Below, piece by piece: positions 31,611 to 38,594 of a DNA stretch of 39,143 nt (position 1 is the first letter of the stretch; each line of letters starts with the position of its first letter). The stretch is from Bacteriovoracaceae bacterium UBA4097 (GTDB lineage Bacteria > Bdellovibrionota > Bacteriovoracia > Bacteriovoracales > Bacteriovoracaceae), in contig DFXX01000063.1 in assembly GCA_002381765.1 (NCBI GenBank), positions 34,701-73,843 on the forward strand, given 5' to 3'. The position numbers and the translations under genes are program-made. The notes under the pieces are model-generated. The model was not told where the DNA came from, ran no database searches, and was given only the letters and a program-made list of their open reading frames with translations.

Positions 31611-32386
31611 TATTGGGCCTCAACTTTGCGCCCTTCCGTTCTTAAATCAGCTTTTTTGAGTAGGAACTCAACTCTGCGATCAGAGATAGTTCCATTGACC
31701 TTCTTTTGAGGGCGGGAGTCACCATAGAAGATAGTGGTAATTCTATCGGGAGAGATACCTCTTTGAATCAACGCCTTCGCTACGGCCATTCCCCGCTTTG
31801 CAGAGAGATCATAAACATCAGAGCTTTCACCGGCTTCGGCGTGACCTTCTACCATAATGTTCCAGTTATTCCCTCTCATCATTTCTACTAAACGGTCATA
31901 AACTTGAACATTAATCTCATCAATACCAGTTGATCCCTTCCTGAATTGTATCTTATCTTTCATACGAACATGGATTGTCTCTGGCATTTCATAGACATTT
32001 GCAGACTCTGCTAAATCATTTTCTGCCAGCATCTTTTTCAGTTGGTTGAGTTGTGCATCGGAATCACGATTAATCTCGTGCTTATCAAGGAGACCTTCAG
32101 ATGTAAGAAACTCAATAGGAAACGGTTTGGCCGGAGAATCAGAGTCGATCATAGTAGGAGCATCGGTAGGAGACTTTCCTGAGCGAAGTACCTCTCCTGC
32201 TTTCAAGACGTTTCCTCCGAATGCATTACGCAAAGAGCCCACGGCAGCTTCATATTTAGCCGTCTCGGTTTTAGCAAATGAGAGCAAAAGTACAAAGAAA
32301 GTGAGAAGCAAAGTCACTAGATCTGAGAACGTGGCCATCCAGCCCGGCGCACCTGCTTTACAAGGAGGGCATTTTGTTTCGGCCAT
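31610..32386 (-). CDS. motB: Flagellar motor stator protein MotB
   Basis: 258 residues. The short cytoplasmic N-terminus is followed by one membrane helix, ATFSDLVTLLLTFFVLLLSF, carrying the proton-binding Asp22. A plug/linker region follows, then an OmpA-like peptidoglycan-binding domain (NIMVEGHAEAGESSD, DLSAKRGMAVAKALIQRG, then DRITTIFYGDSRP). Together with MotA it forms the stator channel. AAGGAG lies before the ATG, 3 bases after the motA stop. B. bacteriovorus is known to carry several motAB pairs, so this may be one of several. Confidence 0.95.
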   Translation of the reverse strand: MAETKCPPCKAGAPGWMATFSDLVTLLLTFFVLLLSFAKTETAKYEAAVGSLRNAFGGNVLKAGEVLRSGKSPTDAPTMIDSDSPAKPFPIEFLTSEGLLDKHEINRDSDAQLNQLKKMLAENDLAESANVYEMPETIHVRMKDKIQFRKGSTGIDEINVQVYDRLVEMMRGNNWNIMVEGHAEAGESSDVYDLSAKRGMAVAKALIQRGISPDRITTIFYGDSRPQKKVNGTISDRRVEFLLKKADLRTEGRKVEAQ

Positions 32387-32389
32387 ACC

Positions 32390-33154
32390 TTACTCCTTCT
32401 TGTCTTCCACCAGACGATCTTTCGGTGGTAGAAAAGAGTCCAGCTTCTCACGAATAACTCGAGGATTTTCTCCGGCCACAATACCCAGAACGCCTGCCAC
32501 GATGATATTCATCTTGGTCGACTCCTGCTTTGAACGTTGCTTAAGTTTGGCAGCGATAGGAATAGTAAAGACGTTTGCGGCCACTGAACCGTAAAAAGTT
32601 GTAAGAAGGGCCACCGCCATAGCGGGACCAATGGCACTTGGATCAGACATATTCTGAAGCATCTGCACCAGACCAATCAGAGTTCCGATCATTCCGAAGG
32701 CCGGACCGTCGGCCCCCATTCCTTCAAAAAGCTCGGCACCTTTACCATGACGCTCTTCCATAGCAGCGATTTCCAAACTAAGAATGCTGGTAATAACTTC
32801 TGGTGGTCTGTTATCGGCCGCAAGAGTTACGGCCTTTTTTAAAAATTTATCTTCCACAGGAACTTTTTCTAGAGCAAAAACAGATTCACGTCTTGCAGTC
32901 TCCGCCAGTTTTTGAATTTCTTCAATCATGGCCTTGGGATCAGCGGGAGTGAAAAAAATGGATTTAAGAAATACACTCATCGCCATCTTCACAACCTCCA
33001 TCGGCCACTTAATGAGCGTTGAAGCTATCAATCCCCCACCCACAACAAAGATAGAAGGAGGATCGATGAAGATTGAAAGTGGTGATCCGTAAAGAATGGA
33101 GCCAACAATCGCGATGGTGGCGAGAACAAGACCCGAGACGGTAGCTAAATCCAT
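32390..33154 (-). CDS. motA: Flagellar motor stator protein MotA
   Basis: 254 residues with four membrane helices (opening VSGLVLATIAIVGSILYG) and a cytoplasmic loop. Conserved features: the prolines in ADGPAFGMIGTLIGLVQ and LTTFYGSVAANVFTIPIA, and the charged loop region contacting FliG. GAAGGG lies before the ATG. The gene is preceded by a sigma-28-type promoter and followed directly by motB, so motAB form an operon that continues into the pseudouridine synthase gene. Confidence 0.95.
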   Translation of the reverse strand: MDLATVSGLVLATIAIVGSILYGSPLSIFIDPPSIFVVGGGLIASTLIKWPMEVVKMAMSVFLKSIFFTPADPKAMIEEIQKLAETARRESVFALEKVPVEDKFLKKAVTLAADNRPPEVITSILSLEIAAMEERHGKGAELFEGMGADGPAFGMIGTLIGLVQMLQNMSDPSAIGPAMAVALLTTFYGSVAANVFTIPIAAKLKQRSKQESTKMNIIVAGVLGIVAGENPRVIREKLDSFLPPKDRLVEDKKE

Positions 33155-33189
33155 AAAAAATTCCCTTCAAAACATTTTGTATGTTTAAA

Positions 33190-33216
33190 GTATCGGAATC
33201 TTGAAAATGAACTTTA
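33190..33216 (-). promoter_or_regulatory. Sigma-28 (FliA)-type promoter of motAB
   Basis: On the minus strand: TAAAGTTC (33209-33216), exactly 11 bases, TCCGATAC (33190-33197). The FliA consensus is TAAAGTTT-N11-GCCGATAA, so 7 of 8 and 6 of 8 positions match with perfect spacing. The predicted start is about 28 bases before the motA ATG. Confidence 0.7.
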
Positions 33217-33264
33217 AATTGGTTTTAGCTTATAAAATTAGTCGGAATTATCTCAGAGGTGGGC

Positions 33265-33292
33265 AAAAAAAAACCCGGGCAAAGCCGGGTTT
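33265..33292 (-). terminator. Rho-independent terminator of the small acidic protein gene
   Basis: Stem AAACCCGG (33271-33278) with CCGGGTTT (33285-33292), 6-base loop. On the minus strand a run of nine T follows the stem. It lies 4 bases after the stop codon of the 33297-33512 gene and insulates it from motAB. Confidence 0.88.
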
Positions 33293-33296
33293 AGAG

Positions 33297-33512
33297 TTAT
33301 TTTTCTTCACTCATAAGCATGGTGGAATCAATATAAGAAAGCATGGCGGACCTGAGGTCATCCAAAGAAACTTCCTCGCCACTGGTCTGGCCTTGGAATA
33401 TCTCTTCCTTGATTAGCTCCATCGGGAAACCGGTCATCTTGGCCAGGACTTCCAAACTTACTTTTCCGCTTTTATTTTCTGGACCTACTTCGGTCAGATT
33501 GTCAGTGGTCAT
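33297..33512 (-). CDS. Small acidic protein of unknown function, 71 residues
   Basis: Not recognised. Cytoplasmic and acidic, with the segment KVSLEVLAKMTGFPMELIKE that could form a helix-turn-helix-like or small helical bundle, and a second helix SLDDLRSAMLSYIDSTML. AAGGAG lies 6 bases before the ATG. It has its own promoter (33567-33596) and terminator, so it is a real single-gene unit. It lies next to motAB without sharing a transcript. Confidence 0.75.
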   Translation of the reverse strand: MTTDNLTEVGPENKSGKVSLEVLAKMTGFPMELIKEEIFQGQTSGEEVSLDDLRSAMLSYIDSTMLMSEEK

Positions 33513-33566
33513 TCTTGACTCCTTGAATTATTTTTCTTTTCACATCCGTTGAAAAGCTGTGGAAGA

Positions 33567-33596
33567 AGCATATCGAGGAGCAAAAAAGAAAGTCAA
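33567..33596 (-). promoter_or_regulatory. Candidate sigma-70 promoter of the small acidic protein gene
   Basis: On the minus strand: TTGACT (33591-33596), 18 bases, TATGCT (33567-33572); predicted start about 48 bases before the ATG. Confidence 0.5.
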
Positions 33597-33678
33597 TTAA
33601 GGTGTACACAAATGTAAGTTTTTGTTAGAGATAACTTGAGAAAACCGCTTTAAATCAATGAAACTATTAATTTTTCTT

Positions 33679-34839
33679 TTAATAGCCGGGTGTTTTGATC
33701 AATGTTAGAAAGCTCGCCACCTTGGATTCCATCTCTTGGAACTCTTCCACTGGACGAGATAAGAGAGTAATTCCCCCACCGGCCCCATATCGCCAAAGAC
33801 GGTCGGCCGGAGATAAGGTAGCAGTTCGAATGTTAATACTTGCTGTCTTGCGTCGCCCCATACAAAGCAGTGTCGATCCACAATATATGCCTCTTTGAAA
33901 GCGTTCAATATTCTGAATAATACTCATCACCCGCCTTTTTGGAGCACCGGTGATACTGCCTCCTGGAAACATGCATTCCAGAACTTTTAAGAGCGATAAA
34001 GAATTCTCAATTTTCACAGAAAGAAGAGCATATTGATGAAGCAGACCCGGAACAAGTAATGGGGCCTTAAGTTTTTTTATCCTTGTAACTGGTCTCTCCA
34101 GACGATTCATATCATTTCGAATGAGGTCCACAATCATCAGAAGCTCGCCTGCTTGTTTTTCATCGGCAATAAGTTTTTTCCAGTCCTCTCGCCAATCTCT
34201 TCCCTTTTTAACTGTTCCCTTAATTGGCATAGAAAAAAGTTTCCCATTATCGTATTGGAATAAGCATTCAGGTGAATTGCTAAGAATCATCTCCTCACCA
34301 TAATAAGTCGTATGAGCATAGGCCCCGAGATTTTTTCTACTCATAAAAAAATCACGAATTTCGCGGGGATCTAAATTCTCTTCAGTTTCGAAGTCGAAGG
34401 GATAAGTAAGATTAACCTGATAGCAATTTCCATCCAAAAGTTCATTTTGAATATGCTGAAAGGCGCCTTTGTACTCAGACCAGGTTGGCCGCTCCAGCGA
34501 CTTCAAAGGTATAGATTTCAGACGGCTCTTTCTAGGAGCTCTCTTCTTCGCATTTTTATATTGAATAAAAATTGCCAGCGGAGTCTCATCCCCTACGGTA
34601 TGCCCCATGCCTGCTAAGACTAATCCTAGTTCATAATGGAAATGAAAGACCGTTGGTAATTCTACTCGATCTTCTAAATTTAAACGGTCTAAATCTTTGA
34701 TGAAATAATCTAAAGGGATCGGTTCAGGAAAACCGGTTACAAGATTCATTCTTTTAAAACGATACTGGATATAAGCAGATACTGCCTGATCTAATTCTAA
34801 GACTGTTGAATCATTCCATCTGAAGCTTGAAAAGATCAC
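33679..34839 (-). CDS. pabB: Aminodeoxychorismate synthase component I (PabB-type)
   Basis: Chorismate-using enzyme of 386 residues making 4-amino-4-deoxychorismate for folate. Motifs of the family: PIKGT, MIVDLIRNDMNRL, FPGGSITGAPKRR. The Lys in PIKGT is the residue that separates PabB from anthranilate synthase TrpE (PIAGT), which supports PabB. The N-terminal part is shorter than in typical 450-residue proteins. The GTG start overlaps the dnaB stop (GTGA). The partner genes pabA and pabC are not in the window. Confidence 0.88.
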   Translation of the reverse strand: MIFSSFRWNDSTVLELDQAVSAYIQYRFKRMNLVTGFPEPIPLDYFIKDLDRLNLEDRVELPTVFHFHYELGLVLAGMGHTVGDETPLAIFIQYKNAKKRAPRKSRLKSIPLKSLERPTWSEYKGAFQHIQNELLDGNCYQVNLTYPFDFETEENLDPREIRDFFMSRKNLGAYAHTTYYGEEMILSNSPECLFQYDNGKLFSMPIKGTVKKGRDWREDWKKLIADEKQAGELLMIVDLIRNDMNRLERPVTRIKKLKAPLLVPGLLHQYALLSVKIENSLSLLKVLECMFPGGSITGAPKRRVMSIIQNIERFQRGIYCGSTLLCMGRRKTASINIRTATLSPADRLWRYGAGGGITLLSRPVEEFQEMESKVASFLTLIKTPGY

Positions 34840-36170
34840 TTGTTCTCTGGACGTTGAAATTCCATCTCGGCAAATTTAGTTTGAGAACCAATCCATGAAA
34901 GCTCTACCGTTCCTGGCTCACCGTTACGGTTTTTTGCGATGATGATCTCAGCAATACCCTTCTTAGGAGTATTAGCGTCGTAATACTCCTCCCTATGAAT
35001 CAGAACCACGATGTTGGCATCCTGCTCAAGGGAGCCTGACTCACGAAGATCCTGAAGCTGAGGTCTGCGATCTGTTCTGGAAGTAGAAGATCGATTGAGC
35101 TGAGAAAGTGCAATAATTGGCACTTCCAGTTCGTTAGCGAGCATCTTAAGCCCTCGAGAGATCTCGGCAATTTCCTGCTCTCTGGACTGCTTTTTCACGT
35201 GAATCGGCATAAGACCAATATAATCTATCACGATCATAGCAAGACCGCGTTCTGACTTAATTTTGCGGCAATACGAACGGATATCTAGTAGGTTCGTCGA
35301 ACCATTATCATTAATATAAATTGGAATGTTGGATAACTTCTGAATGGCACCGGAAATAGATCTCAGATCCATCTCATTGAAGTCTTTTGTTTTTAATTTA
35401 CGAGCATCGATACAGGCCTCAGAGGCCAATAGACGCATGGAAAGCTCGGCGTACATCATCTCGTAAGAGAAGACCGCTACCGGCAAGGTGGTTTGCTTAG
35501 AAGCCGCTACTGCCCAGTTCAAAGCAAGTGCAGTCTTCCCCATTCCGGGACGAGCAGCAAGAATAACTAACTGACCAGGCTGAAGTCCCAAGAGACGAGA
35601 ATCCAGGGAAGGAAAGCCGGTAGAAACACCAGTAATCTCACCTTTAGCACGAGCTGGACGCTCAAGCTCCTTCAGGTTCTCATAAAGAGCTTCCTTCAGG
35701 GTCATCATGCGGGTGTTTTTGGTTTGAGAAGTTAGTTTAAAAAAACTCGCTTCCACATCTTGAAGAAAGGCTTCGATATCACCCGAGAAATTAGAGCCGG
35801 TCTGCATCACTCGTGTGGCAGTTCTCACCACTTCTCTCAGAACAGCTTTCTGCTTAATCAAACGAGCATAGTGCTCAATATTAGCAGATGATCCGATTTC
35901 ATCACAGATAGCAATCAAGGCAGACTGACCACCAACTTTTTCAAGTTTACTATGATCATTAAGTCTTGATGAAACAGTTACGATATCAAAAGGCAGGGCC
36001 TCGATATGAAGGTCGCGAATCGCACCAAAAATTATTCCATACTGAGGATGAAAGAAATCATCTTGAGTAAGTCCCACATCAGAAATTTCATCAAGGCTCG
36101 AGTTGTCGATTAAAAGACAACCTAAGAGGGCCTTTTCTGCACTAATATCATGTGGAAGTTCTTGGGCCAT
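34836..36170 (-). CDS. dnaB: Replicative DNA helicase DnaB
   Basis: Hexameric helicase of the replication fork. The N-terminal domain opens with LPHDISAEKALLGCLLID; the RecA-like domain has Walker A ARPGMGKT (206-213), Walker B MIVIDYIGLM and the arginine-finger region near LSQLNRSSTSRTDRRPQ and DLRESGSLEQDA. The 444 residues are the usual length, with no intein. AGGGGAG precedes the ATG. It lies downstream of rplI, the common rpsF-rpsR-rplI-dnaB order. Confidence 0.97.
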   Translation of the reverse strand: MAQELPHDISAEKALLGCLLIDNSSLDEISDVGLTQDDFFHPQYGIIFGAIRDLHIEALPFDIVTVSSRLNDHSKLEKVGGQSALIAICDEIGSSANIEHYARLIKQKAVLREVVRTATRVMQTGSNFSGDIEAFLQDVEASFFKLTSQTKNTRMMTLKEALYENLKELERPARAKGEITGVSTGFPSLDSRLLGLQPGQLVILAARPGMGKTALALNWAVAASKQTTLPVAVFSYEMMYAELSMRLLASEACIDARKLKTKDFNEMDLRSISGAIQKLSNIPIYINDNGSTNLLDIRSYCRKIKSERGLAMIVIDYIGLMPIHVKKQSREQEIAEISRGLKMLANELEVPIIALSQLNRSSTSRTDRRPQLQDLRESGSLEQDANIVVLIHREEYYDANTPKKGIAEIIIAKNRNGEPGTVELSWIGSQTKFAEMEFQRPENK

Positions 36171-36194
36171 GGGCTCCCCTGATCATTACGTAGT

Positions 36195-36226
36195 GAAAAG
36201 AAAAGGTCCTGGATTTCTCCAGGACC
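36195..36226 (-). terminator. Terminator between rplI and dnaB
   Basis: Stem GGTCCTGGA (36205-36213) with TCCAGGACC (36218-36226), 4-base loop; on the minus strand TTTTCTTTTC follows. It lies 15 bases after the rplI stop and about 25 before the dnaB ATG, so dnaB transcription depends on read-through or a promoter that I did not find. Confidence 0.82.
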
Positions 36227-36240
36227 CATTAGAAATAGAA

Positions 36241-36813
36241 TTACTCTGCGTTTGCAGCAGCTTCTGCAAGAGCAGCTTCTTCGGCCTTAGCGGCTTCAGC
36301 TTTAGCTTTCTTCTCAGCGTTTCTCTTCTGAGCTTCAGCTTGTTCTTTCTTAAGTTGCTCGGCCATAGCAGCATCCATAGCAACTTTAACATTGAAGTTA
36401 GCAGTTACATCGTGGAAAAGCTTAGCTTTAGCAGCATAAGTACCAAGGGCCTTGATTGAACCTTCGACAGAAATCTGACGACGCTCAACATGTACACCTT
36501 TGCTCTCAAGTTCTTTAGCGATTTCTTGAGTTGTAACAGCACCAAAAAGTCGACCATTAGATCCAACTTTCTTGATTAGCTCAACAGTTGTTCCTTCAAG
36601 TTGCTTCTTAAGAGCTTCAGCTGTTGCTTTCTCAGCAGAAACTTTAGTAGCAAGAGCTTTTTGCTTGTCTTTTACGATGTTAGAGTTTTTCTCGTCGGCC
36701 AGGATGGCCAATCTTTTTGGGAAAAGGAAGTTACGGGCGTAACCGGCAGAAACATTCACAATTTCACCAATCATTCCAAGAGCCTTCACCTTTTCTGTGA
36801 GGATGACTTTCAT
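36241..36813 (-). CDS. rplI: 50S ribosomal protein L9 with long C-terminal extension
   Basis: Binds 23S rRNA domain V through its N-terminal domain. The N-terminal signature GEIVNVSAGYARNFLFPK is complete, followed by the connecting helix and the C-terminal domain with LFGAVTTQEIAKEL. The usual length is about 148; this protein has 190, with a tail of about 40 residues rich in Ala, Lys and Glu (EKKAKAEAAKAEEAALAEAA), probably one long helix. AGGAGAAC lies before the ATG. It follows the DUF2232 gene by 16 bases. Confidence 0.96.
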   Translation of the reverse strand: MKVILTEKVKALGMIGEIVNVSAGYARNFLFPKRLAILADEKNSNIVKDKQKALATKVSAEKATAEALKKQLEGTTVELIKKVGSNGRLFGAVTTQEIAKELESKGVHVERRQISVEGSIKALGTYAAKAKLFHDVTANFNVKVAMDAAMAEQLKKEQAEAQKRNAEKKAKAEAAKAEEAALAEAAANAE

Positions 36814-36829
36814 ATTGTTCTCCTAAAAA

Positions 36830-37810
36830 TTAATCTTCTGTTTTTCGTTTTACAAAATACTTTCTGAAATCAAACCAATTATCAAAGAGGCCGGCTGCCG
36901 CAATCAGATAGTTCGCCATAAAAATGACAATCATCACTATCAGTGTGCGAAAGAAGCCACCAATTCCTAAGAAAGTTAACAGGTCACTGAAAACCCCGAA
37001 GCCCTGGAAGAAATAAAATATTCCCAGACACTTGATAATCAATATTCCAACACTTTCTAACTGAGCACTTCCCAGATCACTTCCCCAAACTGCCAATACC
37101 AATCCCGAGATCAGTAAAAAGACAAAGGGAAAAGGAACCTTAAAGTTAAGCATATTTCCTTCTGAATAAGGATAATCATGTCCAGAAAGTAAAAGTCTGC
37201 GACTTTTAAGAACAAGAAACATGTTGAACCAGAGCATGAGAAAGACACCCATAAAGGCATAGCCCGGAATTGAGTTTAGTAACTCACGGGCAAGTAATTT
37301 AGGATTATCCAAAAGCTGAAGCATTTGAATTGAATCTTTATCAGTACTTCTTTCGATCAATTTTTTCTGTTCAGTTATCCAATCAGAACTCATTTCAATT
37401 TGCTGAACTACATACTGCTCAACACTTACACCGCGGGACTGAATTAAGAAAGTCGACCCAGCAATGAGAATCACAAAGAAACCCAGGCCAAAGCTAACAA
37501 TTCCTTTAATAGGAGAAATACCCCGAAGGACGATTTCACCCACTCCAATACCGAAGACAAGCACACAGGCGTAGAAACCAAAAAGAGTGAAATCCTGATA
37601 GAGGGTCACGGCAAAAGCAAAGCTTAGTACCAGTCCCGCAAGTCCAGTTAGATATCCCTTAACTCTGCCGTATAAAACAACGGCAAGTGCTAGTGGAAAA
37701 GGAGCAAAAACTGACATGATGAAGCTCACACATAAAATAACCGAAGACACTCCTAAAAGAAGAAGTCTTCCGTTTGATAGTTGTGGAGGTTGCATCACTT
37801 CAGAATTCAT
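36830..37810 (-). CDS. DUF2232 (YybS-like) membrane protein
   Basis: 326 residues with about eight membrane helices, opening LLLLGVSSVILCVSFIMSVF followed by APFPLALAVVLYGRVKGY, typical of the YybS/DUF2232 family. The family is often encoded between rpsR and rplI, as here, and has no assigned function. An in-frame ATG 15 bases later (37795) is an alternative start. It lies 19 bases after the S6-S18 gene and is probably co-transcribed with the ribosomal genes. Confidence 0.88.
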   Translation of the reverse strand: MNSEVMQPPQLSNGRLLLLGVSSVILCVSFIMSVFAPFPLALAVVLYGRVKGYLTGLAGLVLSFAFAVTLYQDFTLFGFYACVLVFGIGVGEIVLRGISPIKGIVSFGLGFFVILIAGSTFLIQSRGVSVEQYVVQQIEMSSDWITEQKKLIERSTDKDSIQMLQLLDNPKLLARELLNSIPGYAFMGVFLMLWFNMFLVLKSRRLLLSGHDYPYSEGNMLNFKVPFPFVFLLISGLVLAVWGSDLGSAQLESVGILIIKCLGIFYFFQGFGVFSDLLTFLGIGGFFRTLIVMIVIFMANYLIAAAGLFDNWFDFRKYFVKRKTED

Positions 37811-37829
37811 TCCAGTCTCTTCTCTTTAA

Positions 37830-38441
37830 TTAGCGAGCGATTTCGTTTGACTGGTAACTAATCAAGAGCATGTTACGACCGCGCTTGATTGACTCGTTTG
37901 CACGACGCTGAAACTTAGGTGTAAGTCCAGTGATACGAGCAGGAGAAATCTTGCCGAATTCGTTAACAAGCCAAGAGTAAGACTTAGGGTCTTTCCAATC
38001 TGGAGATGTTTTCTTAGCAGAGAACCAACAAGACTTGCGCTTAGAGTGCATCTTCTTGTCTTTATCATCCCCACCGCCGTACTCATCATCAACCTGAGCA
38101 GCTTGAGAGTGATTAGGATTAGCGTAGGCCTTAACGATGTCGGCCTGTTGCTTATCATCACCAAGCTTAACGATGATGTAACGAACTAGGTGCTCGTTAA
38201 TACCAAAACGACGCTCGATCTCAGCGTTAAGTGCTCCCTGTCCTTTATACATAAAGTAGTGGTAAGCACCTTTCTTAAGGCCAGCTTCAGTTGGTTGGGC
38301 GAAAGTTTTAACACCCCATGAATCGTTTACTAGAACTTCTGCGCCGAATTCTTTAAAAACTTCTCCTAGAGAGTTCTTAATGGAATTAACGACTTCCTCG
38401 GATGCGTCCGGGCGAACGACAAATGCCGTTTCGTAGATCAT
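37830..38441 (-). CDS. Fused 30S ribosomal proteins S6 and S18
   Basis: A single open frame of 203 residues carrying two normally separate proteins. Residues 1-about 110 are S6 (MIYETAFVVRPDASEE, KTFAQPTEAGLKKGAYHYFM, FGINEHLVRYIIVKL). An acidic, Gly-rich linker (QVDDEYGGGDDKDKKMH, 116-132) leads into S18 (KRKSCWFSAKK, GKISPARITGLTPKFQRRA, ESIKRGRNMLLISY; 134-203). S6 and S18 form a heterodimer on the 16S central domain, so a fusion is physically sensible. Internal Met131 could start a free 73-residue S18, but no good ribosome site precedes it. AGGAGG lies before the ATG at 38441. No separate rpsR is in the window. Confidence 0.95.
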   Translation of the reverse strand: MIYETAFVVRPDASEEVVNSIKNSLGEVFKEFGAEVLVNDSWGVKTFAQPTEAGLKKGAYHYFMYKGQGALNAEIERRFGINEHLVRYIIVKLGDDKQQADIVKAYANPNHSQAAQVDDEYGGGDDKDKKMHSKRKSCWFSAKKTSPDWKDPKSYSWLVNEFGKISPARITGLTPKFQRRANESIKRGRNMLLISYQSNEIAR

Positions 38442-38458
38442 ATTTCCTCCTGGATTAT

Positions 38459-38488
38459 AAAAAGCCCATGGACACTATTGCCATGAGC
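38459..38488 (-). terminator. Terminator-like hairpin in the leader of the S6-S18 gene
   Basis: On the minus strand GCTCATGG pairs with CCATGGGC (8 bp, one G-U, 9-base loop; 38464-38488) and is followed by TTTTT (38459-38463), only 7 bases before the AGGAGG ribosome site. It could end RNase E/G transcripts or act as an attenuator or S6:S18 binding site for autoregulation. The hairpin is seen; the role is inferred. Confidence 0.55.
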
Positions 38489-38532
38489 GAGTATGGAATA
38501 TGTAAAATGAATGTCTTCGGGAACTTAACATA

Positions 38533-38563
38533 GTGCTGGAATATCGTCTAGAGATTCCAGCAC
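38533..38563. repeat. 10-base inverted repeat between rng and the S6-S18 gene
   Basis: GTGCTGGAAT (38533-38542) and ATTCCAGCAC (38554-38563), perfect arms, 11-base loop, without a T run on either side. It is 32 bases after the RNase stop codon. Possible 3' protecting hairpin or part of the ribosomal gene leader. Confidence 0.5.
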
Positions 38564-38594
38564 AAACTAAGGATCGGATTTTCAGTAAGTTAGC

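Noticed and set aside
32046..32594. 182-codon plus-strand frame opposite motB/motA
   Set aside because: Shadow of two well-identified genes; no family resemblance.
24947..33154. Search for CRISPR arrays, tRNA genes and insertion-sequence ends in this and the other parts of the window
   Set aside because: No regularly spaced repeats, cloverleaf-forming segments or transposase-like frames were seen by eye; small tRNA genes cannot be fully excluded without a program.
38453..38458. TATAAT on the minus strand just before the S6-S18 ribosome site, as a promoter
   Set aside because: The -35 region (GGCAAT) is poor and transcription would start inside the ribosome site; the T run is better explained as the tail of the hairpin.
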